In this document: positions 1-12,400 of the stretch, in pieces
Position numbering within the stretch: position 1 is the stretch's first letter
How the letters are laid out: each line of letters starts with the position of its first letter
NCBI GenBank assembly: GCA_009823395.1
Contig: CM020513.1
Span: 6,285,501-6,349,500, forward strand
Length of the DNA: 64,000 nt
Origin: Thamnaconus septentrionalis
Taxonomy: Eukaryota > Chordata > Actinopteri > Tetraodontiformes > Monacanthidae
Direction of reading: 5' to 3'
Notes under the pieces: model-generated
What the model saw: the letters and a program-made list of their open reading frames with translations, nothing else
Told to the model about the DNA's origin: nothing
The model's database searches: none
Made by a program: the position numbers and the translations under genes

Positions 1-179
1 TGGTGAGTCCCGCCGAGCTCCCCGGCGCCCTCCAGTAGTTCTGCTTCGGCCATGGCAGCCCGTGAAGACTCTCCGGGTCTCAACTGGCGGCTCTGCCCAC
101 CTCAGCCAAGCCTGGTCGTCCTCCAGCCGGGAGTTCGGAAAAACTCACAGAACTCACAAATCCATCGGTCTGAACAACA

Positions 180-214
<35 letters not shown>

Positions 215-833
215 TGTGAGTGTGGGTGCTCAAAAGGGAAGTTCCTTCAGAGAATGGAAAAACAGAAGAAGAATAAGCAGGAAGTGAAAGTTGAGAGCAG
301 GAAGGTGAACAACTGAAGAGCGTATTTATTGGTCGAGAATCTCCCGTCTGGGGTGTTTTTTTTTCCACTTTTTGTTTCATTATGTACGTCATGTCAAGCA
401 CAAATTCAGTCGTCTTCCTCCTGTGGGGGGCGCTAGAGTTGAGAGCACCGGCTCTTCGTGTGACTGGGGCCGAGGACGGGCCCCTGAGGGCCTCTGACAG
501 CCCCTCATCCCCCGGATCCCAATGCCCAGAGAAACAGGAAGTCTGTCCTGGTCGACTCCCACCTCCTCTCTGCCGCTAACCGTGTTAGCGTAACAAATTC
601 TTCACTTCCAGAAGCTTTTTTTTTTTTTTTAAACTGTGGCTCCAATCTGAAGCCGTTTCAGTCGCCCCTCAGATTCCATAACCAAAAGTCGACTTCACGA
701 GCTTCACAAAAATCCACTCACACCTCGGGTCCGATTTCATATTATTGTGATTTTTAGACGTGTCACATTTCGAGATTACTGACACCCAGTGGCAGAAATC
801 AAAACACACAATCCACGTCGCTGCAGTCGTTTG
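1..833. other. Window edge, no confident gene
   Basis: A (TG)n run at 182-214 and a mostly ordinary sequence. On the minus strand an ATG in a strong Kozak context (GCTGCCATGG) lies at 51-53 and opens a 17-codon acidic reading frame that runs off the window edge; on the plus strand bases 3-8 read GTGAGT, a donor consensus. Either could be the edge of a neighbouring gene, but neither can be proved from so little sequence. On the minus strand a short EEDD-stop frame behind an acceptor-like site (405-425) has no partner exon. Confidence 0.3.
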
Positions 834-839
834 TTTATT
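834..839 (-). terminator. rbl2: rbl2 candidate polyadenylation signal
   Basis: AATAAA on the minus strand about 560 bases past the rbl2 stop codon. The 1-kb stretch between carries no coding signal and fits a 3' UTR. A second AATAAA lies at 325-330, so a longer 3' UTR is possible. Confidence 0.45.
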
Positions 840-1402
840 TTTCTTCAGTTCATTTTTTTTGTATCAACGTTCTAACAGGATAAAAGTGAAGTTTGATGTA
901 AACAAACTGACAGACTACAGGGGTAAAAACAAAGGCACTTCATCACTTTCATTAAATTAGCTTTTCTTTTTTAATCTCTCTCTCTCTCTTTTTTGGTAAA
1001 TACAAATATTTACATACTTCATGAGTGCCAGTCGAGGCGGAGAGCGGAGGAGAAGAACTGAACAGAAGCTACTGAAATTACATAATAAAAGGTAAAAAAA
1101 AACAAACAAACAAAAAAAAACAACTCCTACAACACGTCAGTCTCGAGCCCTTTGGTGGGAATAAAATAACGTTAGTGATGAAAACACAAACCAGGCGCCG
1201 GCTTGAGTTAAAAGACATAATAAAAGGTCATTTAAATGTAGCGTAACGGTTGAGTGACGCGACTAAAACGGGTGGAGAGGGAGGAGTTTGTCAGCCGGCG
1301 CCAGAAACTTCATGTGAGCAAAGGTAATAGAATTAATGATCACGGTAGCAAAACACATTCTGGGAGGAACTGTCTCAAGTTCTTCACTTCCAGGAAGTGA
1401 GG

Positions 1403-2179
1403 TCAGCGGGAGGAGCTGCGGTCGTTGGCCACGTCCTGCAGGCGGCGCAGCAGCGCCGTGTGGTTGTCGGCGCAGACCCTCTTGGCCGACACCTCGTCCT
1501 CCAGGGCCATGCTGCGCTTCCTGCTGCTGGGGCTCTCCCCCGTCCGGATCATGCTGTTGATCTCCTGGAGGAGCTGGCGGACGGGCAGGAGAGGAGGAGG
1601 AGGGTTGGGGAGGGTCAGAGGTCAGAGGTCAGAGAGTCTTTTTGAGTAACACCAATGGAAAACTTTGGGTATAATGAATCGGAGTCTGTGATGCTGAAAC
1701 CTTCAAATATACTAAATCTATATGTCTATCTATGTCTACAAATATATATAAATATAAATATATCTATACTATATAATATCTACATTTATTTTGGTATTAT
1801 TATTTTCCTCCAAAATTAAAACATTAAATACAATGAATAATATATTAAAATAAAAAAATATTTTTTCATAAAACAAAATCTGGACTTAGTGTGACATCAC
1901 AACCATCATTTTATAGCCATCATATTCAAGTATTTTTCCTTCGTTCATAATCTGTCATCAATATCCAGTTTTAGTGTATTATTACGACAAGCAAGTGGAA
2001 AAGAAATATACATATATATATATATATATATAACTTTGAAATAAAATTCATTTGTAGTAAAATTTTCTTCTGGTGAGAAGAAGGGAACAGTCATGTGATT
2101 TGAATGGAACTTTATGATTTGTTTATTGAAGTGAATCAGTTGAATTTATAGCAGCTACCGTGGTTCTTCTGCATGCGTG

Positions 2180-2221
<42 letters not shown>

Positions 2222-2415
2222 CTCACATTCGGGGGGCTGCTGCAGATGGAGTAGTAGATCCTGTCCCGGGTGGTGGGCGTGGCCGGCGAGGGGGCGGAGC
2301 CTGTCTGCTGGTGGGGTGAGATGTAGATGGAGTGTTTGCTGGAGAGCAGCATCCGCCGGGGGGAGCCGGACCTCTGGGTGGGGTAGGGACACAGGGGCGG
2401 GGGCTCGGCCTGCGG

Positions 2416-2447
<32 letters not shown>

Positions 2448-3893
2448 GTCAGCTTCCTGGTATCCACTTCCTGCTGGGCTCCTGATGTCACATCCTGGTG
2501 GACAGGTGGTGGGGGCGGGGGTTGGGGTGCCGGTGGGGGTGGCCGTACCGCCGCCGTGTACTTGAGCGCAAAGTGCCGCATCTGCTTGACGTAGACGCTG
2601 TTGTAGAAGAGGATGAGGTCTCCTCGCTGCTCCCGCTCCTCCTCCTCCTCCTCCGCCTCGCCGTCGGCGGGGGATGGCGAGGCGGAGGAGGAGGAGGTCT
2701 TCCTGCAGGTGGGCGTGGCCGGGGCGCTGCCAGGCTGGGGGGTGTGCATGGTGCTGCTGGAGTGGATCGGGACCGGGCTGCTGTCGCCACCTGCTGGGGG
2801 AGAGGCTGGGTTACACCTGCCCAGGTGGAGGAGTCGGGGTGGGCGGGGCCTCTTTTTCACCAGCGCACCTGGATCCTGGTGGGCGGTGCCAGCTGGGTCC
2901 TGTTTGTGGGCGTCGCCGCTGGCCGAGTGGCGCCGCCGCCGGCCTGAGATCAAAACACTCCTGTACACCTGTGACACACACACACATAGATAAGGGTTGC
3001 ACTGTGATGCCATACATCAACAAAAACGTACATACTAATAACACAGATGGTCATTGGCTGGCTGACACCAAGACCCACATTTTATAAAAAAAAAAAAAAA
3101 ACATAATTAGATCTAAATTCAATTGTTACCATCGTTCTTTTTTTCTTTTTGTGGTTTGGTTTAGTTCTGTTCCAATCGGCTGAATTTCTCTCGACTTCCC
3201 CTCTCATGAGGAACTTGGGAAATTTGTGTTGAGCAACAGTGAAGCAGCGACGAGCAACAACTGTCACATTCGGACGCAATAACTTTGGGTTTTTATTTAT
3301 TTATTTATTTATTTATTTAATTAGTCAGTAAATGAACTTCCTGCTTACACTGCTGTTGGCCTGAGGCTGCGTCCGGTAGCACCTCATGATGTTTTGGAAG
3401 GATCTGTCGTCTTTGGTCACCTGACAGGAGTGACGAAGAGAAGAATTAGCTCACACGCTCACTCTCTCTCTTCTCTCTGTCTTTCTCTTTCAAATACACA
3501 CACTCAGTCTCACACACACACACACACACACACAGAGTCACACACACACACACACACACACACGCACCTTGGCCATGACGTAGACGGCGCACATGAGCAG
3601 CTGGTCCAGGTGTCGGTCCATCATCATGTGGCTGCAGTGGACCAGGGAATATTCAAAGCAGGTCCAGATTTTCCTCCTCAGCTCAGACGAGATGTCCAGT
3701 TTGGCGCACAGGTGTCGCAGCCGCACGCTGGCCAGGTGGTACACCTGGAGGAGGGGGGTACAGGGGGGCTCAGCTGAGTGCCAGGTGTGAGTGTGAGTGA
3801 GTGTGTGTGAGTAGTGTGAGTGTGTGACTGGCTGACTGACTGACTGACTGACTGTCTGAGTGTGGGTGGGTGGGTGTGACTGACTGACTGACT

Positions 3894-3931
<38 letters not shown>

Positions 3932-6127
3932 CTGGCTGACTGACTGACTGACTGACTGACTGTGTGTGTGTGTGTGTGTATGACTGGTTGACTGACCGAG
4001 TGTGGGTGTGACTGACTGGTTGACTGACTGACTGTGTGTGTGACTGACTGACTGAGTGTGTGTGTGTGTGTGCATTCGTGTGTGAGTGCGTGTGTAGGAA
4101 GAGGAGGTGAGACCTTCCGGAAGAAGAGCGACAGCGAGCCTTTTCCTCAGCTGGCTGCCGCCGCCGCCGCCACCAACGCTGGCTTTGGCCGCCGCCCCCT
4201 TCCCAGCGGCCGGCGGGACGGCGAGCGTTCCGGCCAGCGGCTGCAGTGTGGCTCCGCCCTGCCCCGTCACGCTGACCTGCAGCGGGAAGAAGGTGATGCC
4301 TCCGCTCTCGTTGGCGATGCCTGCCGAGGTCAGAGGTCAGAGGAGAGTCGTTGTGAGAGCCGTTCGTTCACTTTTCGTTTCGCGAGGGGTTGTTTCCCTC
4401 CGAGCCACCAGGGGTCAGTGCGGCGTCATGTGCAGGTGTTTTTTTGCTCCAGCTATTTTAAAGTGTGGTTAATTAGCCAAACAATTAGCCAAAGAAATGA
4501 ACCCATCGTGACCCACGAGTCGAAATGTTGGCCCACCCCTGCGCTAGCGGCTACCTGCAGGACTGGTCATGTGACACGGTCCTGGTTTTTCCCCCCTCAC
4601 CTTGCACAGGTATGGTGACAGTCTGGCCGTTCTCGGCCGTCACGGTGGCCGTTCCCATGGTGACCAGGGTCTGACCGGCCGGGATGGTGGTCACGATGCT
4701 GGTCTGCTGCTCCGTCTTGGCGACGGCAATGGCGGCGGCTGGCGTTGCAGCGGGGGCGCCGCCAGTGGAGGCGAGGCCGGACTCGGCGACCTCCGGCGGG
4801 TCGACAAAGAGGCGGCGTCGTGCCATGCCGGTGGGAGGAGAGCTGTAGCGGTCCAGCAGGCTGGTGGGGGAGGGGGACACACCTGGTGACATAGAAAGAT
4901 TATTTATGTTTTTTAGTTATGCCTTTTTTCATTGAGCCGCTGAGGAGAGGAAGGAAGTGAAGTGAAGCTGACGCACCTTTGAGCGTGCTGCTGGTGCTCA
5001 GGTCAGAGCCGGGGTTGATGGGACTGCGAGCGGCGGCGTTGGTCGAGCTGCTCTCGTCGTTCTGCTCCAGATACTGAGGAGGCATCACCTGGAGGAGAAA
5101 TTAAGTGGGTTTCGATGAGAGTTTTTCACAAAGTAAAAGCGATATTTCTAAAAATTTCGACAAAGTACAATTGCGACTTGCAGGTGTTTCCGTTGAATGG
5201 TGTTGAAGCGCATGAGCCGAAAGTCAAATCTCGTCCCGCGAGAATTCTCGTAGATATCGACGGATGAAATTTTACGAGAATTACGTCCGGCGTTTGCCTT
5301 TGTTTGTTTACGTTATGTTTGCTGTCAAGAATGGTTGTTATATTTTCCTCTTTGATTTGTTGTAAAAAGTATTCCGTCTCGTTCTACGTCCAAACACGAC
5401 GTGCCATTTTCACTTGAAGTGAACTGATCACGTGACCCCGTACGTCACGTCCGGTGACGACGCGAAAAATGCGGAGACAAAAGTGTTTCCATGACAATTT
5501 TGCGATATACCTCTATATCGATACGTCTGAAAAACCACCCCATGAGAGCGTCAAAACCTCTCAGCGATATTTGAGAAGCTTTTCCAAGTTTAGGTGTTTC
5601 TGTTACCAGTTTTTATTGCGATATTTAGGTTACGCGCAATTCTAGGGGTCCTGGAAACGCAGCAAAAGAGACATTCAGGTGTGTTGCGTTGTGTCGTGTT
5701 GTGTTGTGACTGCGCAGGTGTGTGCTGAGACCTGCTTGCAGGCCGGGACTTGCTCTTTGGCTCCCTGCAGGCTCTCCCACAGAGGGGAGTCGCTGCTCCA
5801 GGCCAGGCTCTCCAGGACCTGCTCCTCCACCTGGTTCAGGTGCTTCACCACCTCCCGGAACAGACCCTGCTCCGAGCGCACCAGCACCTCGATCACCTGT
5901 AGACACACACACACACACTGAGGTCAGCTCCTTCAACGCACTCATTGCGTGTGTGCCAGGTGGGGGCGGGGGGCGGAGCCGCTACCTTGTAGAAGTGATA
6001 AGCAGGAAGCTGGAAGATGGCGATGAGGTTGGGGAAATCTCCTGGTGGCCTGTAGGAGAAGATGACGATCTCCAGGCAGCAGACCAGCAGCGAGCGGTGG
6101 AAGACGTCCTGCTCCAGGATGCACTGG

Positions 6128-6164
<37 letters not shown>

Positions 6165-6378
6165 TTCATCTTGGTCTCTCAGGAAGCAGGTGACCAGGTG
6201 CGAGGAGCCACGTCCGGCTGAGCGGACTCACCGACAGGTCGGCGCCTCCCAGGATCGTCTTCTCCCTCTGGACCACCGACTCCAGCATCCTGTAGTAGAG
6301 CGCCTCCGCCAGGCGGAAGTACTTCACTGCCATTTCTGTCGAGAAAAATTGTTTTCTGTGAGGGGGGGCGGGCCCGAG

Positions 6379-6418
<40 letters not shown>

Positions 6419-9400
6419 AGCGCATGCATGCCTACCCTTCCCCATCCCGCGGTTCTCGGCCTCGCCGCCCTCGAAGTGCTGAGAGAAGAGCTGGAACATG
6501 TCCTGCAGGCGCCTGCTGATGACATCACTGGGGTCTCTGGCGCAGGTCCTGCAGGGGAGTAGAGGCAGCAGCAAACATGTTTGGGAAAGTTTGACCTTTG
6601 ACCTTTGGGGGGGGGTCACACAAACTTCTCGACGCATTCGTTTAAAAAACAATCTGACAGTGAGAAGCAGGAAGTTCCAGCGTGGTGACACAGGAAGTGT
6701 GCTCCTCCCCCGTCCCCGCCGCCCACTCAGACGTACCTGAGCACCTCCTTCAGCTTGGCGCTGGGCTCCTGCTGCGTCCCAGACAGCAGCGTGTGCAGGC
6801 GGCCCACGCTCTTCATGGCGGAGGAGAGCGGCGAGGCCGAGACGCCGTTCTGCACGTACTTCCTGCCCGTCAGCGGCGTGGAGACCTTCAAGGCCGAGGC
6901 CTGAGGAGAGAGAGGGGGGAGGAGGAGGAGGAGGAGAAGAAGGAGTGGGAAGGGGAGGGGGGCATAGCAGGAGGAGAGGGAGGAAAAAGTGGAAGTGGAG
7001 GAAGAGGTGGTGGGGAGGCAGGATAGGAGGACGAGGGGGAGAAGGAGATGGGAAGGAGGGGAAGAGGAGGAGGTGGTGAGGAGAGAAGGGGGAGGGAGAA
7101 GTGGCGGAGGAGAAGGAAGAGGGAGGGAAGGAGGATCAGGATAGGAGGAGGAGGAGGACAAGAGTGGGGATTGAGGGAGGAGGCAGAGGAGGAAGAGGAG
7201 CAGAAGTAAGAGAGGGAGGGGAGGTAGAGAAGGAAGAGGAGATGGAGCAAGAGGTGTAAGAAGAGGAAGAGGGGGAGGGGAAGGAGGATCAGGATAGGAG
7301 GTGGAGGGGAGGAGATGGAGGAAAAGGAGGTGGTGGCGAGGGGGAGGAGAGTGGAGATTGAGAGGGAGGAGGCGAAGGAGGATGAGTAGGCGGGGGAGTT
7401 GGGGAACAGGTGGAATTGGAGGAACAAGGGAGGAGGAGGAGGAGGAGGAGGAGGAGAGGGAAGAAGTGGGGGAGGAGGAGGAGGAGGAGGTGGCAGAGGA
7501 GTGGGAGGAGGAAGAGACAGGCCACCGTTAGCTGAAGGCCAGCAGGGGGAGCCGTCGACGCGGCAGCTGCAAAAGCGGTGCTCCCTCACCGCGAGGCTGG
7601 CGTGCAGCCTGTTGGTGGCGCTGTCCTTGCTGTCTGGCGGCTCACACAGGCAGGGCCCCGGCGTGCCCACGTCCTCGCTGGCCCCCTCGCCGGTGAAGAC
7701 CCTCTCGTCCAGGCTGCCGGTGGCCAGCACGTGCTCCTCGTACACCCGGCCCAGGGACAATCTGTTGGCGTGGCAACGCAGGTGAGACACAGCGGAGCAG
7801 AGAGGAGGAGCAGAGAGGAGAGGAGGAGGAGGATGTGGGAATATGGAGGGTCGACACCTACAGGCTGTCGCCGAAGTTCATGGGGTCCAGGAAGCCGCTG
7901 AGGCCGTCTTCTTTCCCCCGCAGGATCTGGAGAAACACAGAGGAGGAGGTGAAGAGGAGGAGCAGCTACAGACTGTCAGGAGGAGGGGGAGGAGGAGCAG
8001 GCTTGGCCTGTGAATATTGAGGAGGTGAGGAGGGGCTTCTGTCAGTGAAGAAGAGGAGGAGGTGGAGGTGGAGGTCAGGGGAAGGAGGAGCGTCTGCCAG
8101 TGAGGAGGAGGAGATGAGGAGGTGCTTCTGTCTGTAAGGAAGAGGAGGAGGAGGAGCAGCTATGACCCATGAGGAGGTGGAAGAGGAGGAGGAGGAGGAG
8201 GAGGAGGTCAGGAGAAGGAGGAGCTCCTGCCAGTGAGAAGGAGGAGGTGAGGAGGGGCTTCTGTCTGTGAGGAAGAGGCGGAGGAGCAGGAGGAGGAAAT
8301 CAGGAGGAGGTCGGGAGGAGCAGATAAGGTGGAGTTCCTGCTTGTGAGGAGGAGGTGAGGAGAGGCTCCTCCCAGTGAGGAGGAGGTGCTGGCAGAAATG
8401 AAAGTGGCTAAATGTGCAGCGCACCACCAGGATCGGCGGCACTGAGGTGAAGCAGCTCCCCCTGGTGGTGGCTTGCAATAGAAACACTTCCATCAAATTT
8501 TCCCGACGGCAGCTGAGGTCAGACGGAGACTTCTTGTCATCTCGTCACGCAGCGGACAGTGTCTCACGTCATCAGAGGTGGCGCTGGTGGTCTCACCCTC
8601 TTGTGGAAGAGCTTCTTGACGAAGGGCTTCCAGAAGTGCTCTTTCACCCCTTTGGCCTCCAGCACCAGGCCGTCGTGCAGCTCGCACAGCCGCTCCATGA
8701 AGCAGTGCGGCGCCGCCGCCGAAGGCTTGAAGTCCCTGGAGTTGAAGTCCTCAGGGAGACCTGCAGAGGGCAGAACACACACACACACAAATGGGCAAAG
8801 TGTAGCTAAAGAGCAGGAGAAATCACATTATTTCTCATTGCTTTGTTCATGATCGGTGGCAGCTGTGGCTAAGTTGGTAGAGCGAGCCGCGAATTGATGA
8901 TTGAAGGGTTGCCGGTTCAAATCCCGGCTCCAACTGCCCACATGTCTGTAGTGTCCTCGGGCAAGACACTGAACTCTAATTGGTCCCAATGGGGCTAGGC
9001 AGCGCCTTGCATGGCAGCAGCCACCCATCGGTGTACGAATGTGTGTGTGCATGGGTGAATGACTGGAAAGTGCTATAAAAGTGCAGTCCATTCACCATAA
9101 TCTTTATTTATTCTAAAGTTAGAAATTCCCGATAAAGTAAAGTCCTCCATAAACGTTCCCAATGTTCTAAAAAAAAAAGAAAAAAAGGGTTTGTTAGATT
9201 TTTGTTAGTTTCCTTGCTGAAAACTGACTGAAAAGCTTTTGTGCAACCATACAGGACAGTTTGTTCTCTAGGGGGCAGACCTGAGTGAGCTGATGTGTGC
9301 TTGTTTCTGTGAACTACAGGGTTGTGTGTGTGTGTGTGTGTGTGTGTTCAGACAGAGGTTGAATGATCAGTGCTGACAGGTCAAAAGGTCAAAGACTTAA

Positions 9401-12400
9401 CAGTAAAAGATGAGATGAGAAAGGTTTTGATGTTTTGTCCTGCTGCTGCTTCCTGGAAAAAGTTCCATTTTTTCCCTCTCTCTGTTTCCCTCCCTCGTCC
9501 TGAACTTCCTGTTTTGTTTTTTCCAAGTCGGTTGCTTTCTCTCTCTCTCTCTCTCTCCCCATACCCAGTGTGTTTAGAAGAGTGCGTTTCCTGCCAGAGT
9601 GCAGCTGGATGTGCGGCTGTTGGTCACAGAGCAGTTTCCTCCCGGGACAATGAGGGCGTGCTTGCCGAAGGTGGCGGCGGCGGCAGCGGCGGCGGCGGGT
9701 GAAGGGGGAGGGGGAGGAAACACCAGGTGCGAGCAGGAAGTGCGAGGGCGGCCTTGACTCGCTGCCACGGCTGCAGCCAGTTTGATTTAGAGGCCGATTG
9801 ACTCGATAAGCTGCCTTCCGTTACGCCACAATCATTTCATTCACATAAATCCTGCAGTGGAATGAAGCGGCGAGCCATGTTGGGGCGCCTGAAGGGCCCA
9901 ACGCTGATGAAGTGAAAAGATTCTCACCAAGTGCATCACTTAGCCCTCTGTTGACAGCCTCCCGCTAAAAGACCTGTTGTTTTTTTTTGCTTTGTTGGAT
10001 CTTCTTCGCGGTTTGGAAGAGGGGCTGTGTGGGGGGTGGGGGGTAGTGAAGAACAAGGAGGAGGTTGCAGGCCAGGGAATGGTACCAGGGCCCTTTGTGA
10101 CATCACAAAGGGATACACCCCCACAACTCCCAACTTTTTTCATGCGCTGTGGAAAGTCAAATAGCAGCAGCAGCAGCAGCAGAGTTCTACAGTTTGAAAT
10201 CTGAAAAAATGAAATTGTAGACTTGAAGAATTTTTTTTCCTTTCTGTGTCATGGGAGCTTCAAACTTTTAAAAACAGGACGTCTCGATGTTTTAACTTGC
10301 TGTTCCCGGGTTGTTTCCTTGTGATTCAAAAAATGAAGATGTTTATTCGTCTCACCGACAGGCAAGTCTGATAACTAATAAACATCTTTAAGCTGGGCTT
10401 GAGTCTTGCTGGCTGTATTTCATTTTTTGAGCCTTGCACCTCTTGAATTTTTATTATTAACTTTTTTTGAGAGTACGCGTTGCTTTGTATTTCTTTGTTC
10501 AACTTAAACATCGAGGCTGTTTTAAAGCTAATCTCTGTGCAGCAGCTACCACAGCAGTCCTTGCTGCATTATTCTCGGAGCTTCAAGCTAATGGCTCGGT
10601 GACTGACAGGGGCAGATAACAGCAGGGGATGTTTCTGAGCTTTTTATAAAAACTGGACACCAGACGGGCAATGTGGCGACGCAGTAATTTTTCCTCTCCA
10701 GTGGCCACTCGGGGTACTGCAGCCTAAAACCCCAAAAGCATCTTTCCCCCGTAGACCGCAATACGAAAACAAAGGGCTATAAAACGGCTGACAGGACGAC
10801 CTTTGGCCGGCGCGTCTGCGGCTACCTCTGAAGTCCGGGTTGAGCAGCTCCTTCCTGGCGTTGCACAGCAGGGCGTTGGTGAGCACCAGGTCCAGGGCGC
10901 ACAGCAGCAGGTGGTAGGAGTTGACCAGGTCGTCGCTGATCATCGGGAAGTTCCCTGCGAAAGCAGAGCAGAGACGGCACGGGGCGGCATGAGGCATTTT
11001 TTACTTTTTTTAATGTGCCCTGCGGCTGAGTAAAAGCAAAGAGAAATAAAAATGTGATTAATGTGAAACGCAGCAGGCGGGTTTGGACAAGACGGCGTTT
11101 TCCATGAGACGGCAGGCGTGTGGAGACACCGAGGGAGCTGACAGCAGGATTTAGGGGATGAGGACAAACGAATACAGACGCACAGACAGGGCTTTGTGTC
11201 AGATAAAGCCCTTGAAAACACTGTTGTGTTTGTTCTGCCGTGCGTTAACCTCTAAAACTGAAAAAAAAAAAAAATCTTAAGACTTAGATTTGACTGCAAG
11301 GCCAGCGTCGTGTTCATGCTTTTCTGCTTCCACTTTGTGGCTGTGCGACACCAACAAGTAACGAGACACCCTCCATTGATAAGAGAAACAACACAACTTT
11401 TCTGCATCTTATTATTGCATCAGTATTTAATGATTTGTTTATTATATGCAACGTCGCCTCCTTCAGGTGGACCTGAGACCACAATGAACGAATAAGAGTG
11501 AATGAGAGCTTCACCTTTAGCGTGGATGAAGAGGACCCAGCAGAAGTTGAACACCTCGCTCACCGTGCACGGATGTCGCCTGCAAACAGTCGACACAGTC
11601 GGAAAGCAAATTAGAGGAAAAGGTTGTGCAGTTGTGGGAAAACGCACGAGGTCACGGGGGGTCGCGAGCGTCTCACCTCTGCTTGCGGCTGCGGTGGACC
11701 CGCGGCGGCTCCTCCGACGGCGCCCTGAAGATGGACTTGAAGATGGGAACGTACTTCTTGAAGAGGACGGCCGAGACGGTGAAGTTCCTCTCCAGCTTGT
11801 CAGTGCTCCGGCGGAAGTCCTGCGACAGGCCGGCCATGTCCTGCCACTTCTTGATCTTGTTGAAGAACTCAATCAGGCTGCGGGGCAGGAGAGAGAGGCG
11901 TCTGTGTGTTGGACCGGCGGTCTGATAATGATGTTAGCTGATGTGAGCTGCACAGTGCAGGTGAGTGCACAGGTGTGTTGTACCTCATCTCGGCGCACCG
12001 CAGGATCCTGGTCAGAGAGACGTAGTTCCCCTCCGAGGTCCCCCTCCCCACCGTGGGCACCGAGGACCTGCAGGCCACGTAGAGGGCGCAGGCCAGCCAG
12101 TGTAGCTCGCTGCCCTGCACCAGAGCAGAGACCAGGACGACAAGGAGAGTCAGTGTGTGTGTGTGTGTGTGTGTGTGTTTGTGTTTACTGAAACTATCAC
12201 CTCATTTCGTGATAATTTTCACATAAAATGTGAAACTATCGCGTTATTTCGTGATAATTATCACGTTATAACGCGGAACTATCACGCTATCTCGTGATAA
12301 TTTTTACTTTATAATGTGAAACTATGACGTTGTTCGTGATAATTTTCACTTTTTAACGTGAAACTATCACGTTTTTTTAATGACCGAAAGCAGCGATCTA

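Noticed and set aside
2123..3013. Single 296-codon frame over the rbl2 3' part
   Set aside because: Only parts of it (exons 19 and 20) match p130; the rest is intron, and exon 21 is in another frame.
6888..7790. 300-codon minus-strand frame made of Ser, Pro and Leu
   Set aside because: Runs from rbl2 exon 8 through the polypurine intron; the junctions match p130 only if the intron is removed.
8852..8930. A true tRNA gene
   Set aside because: A and B boxes are present, but stems do not pair and the block continues into a SINE body.
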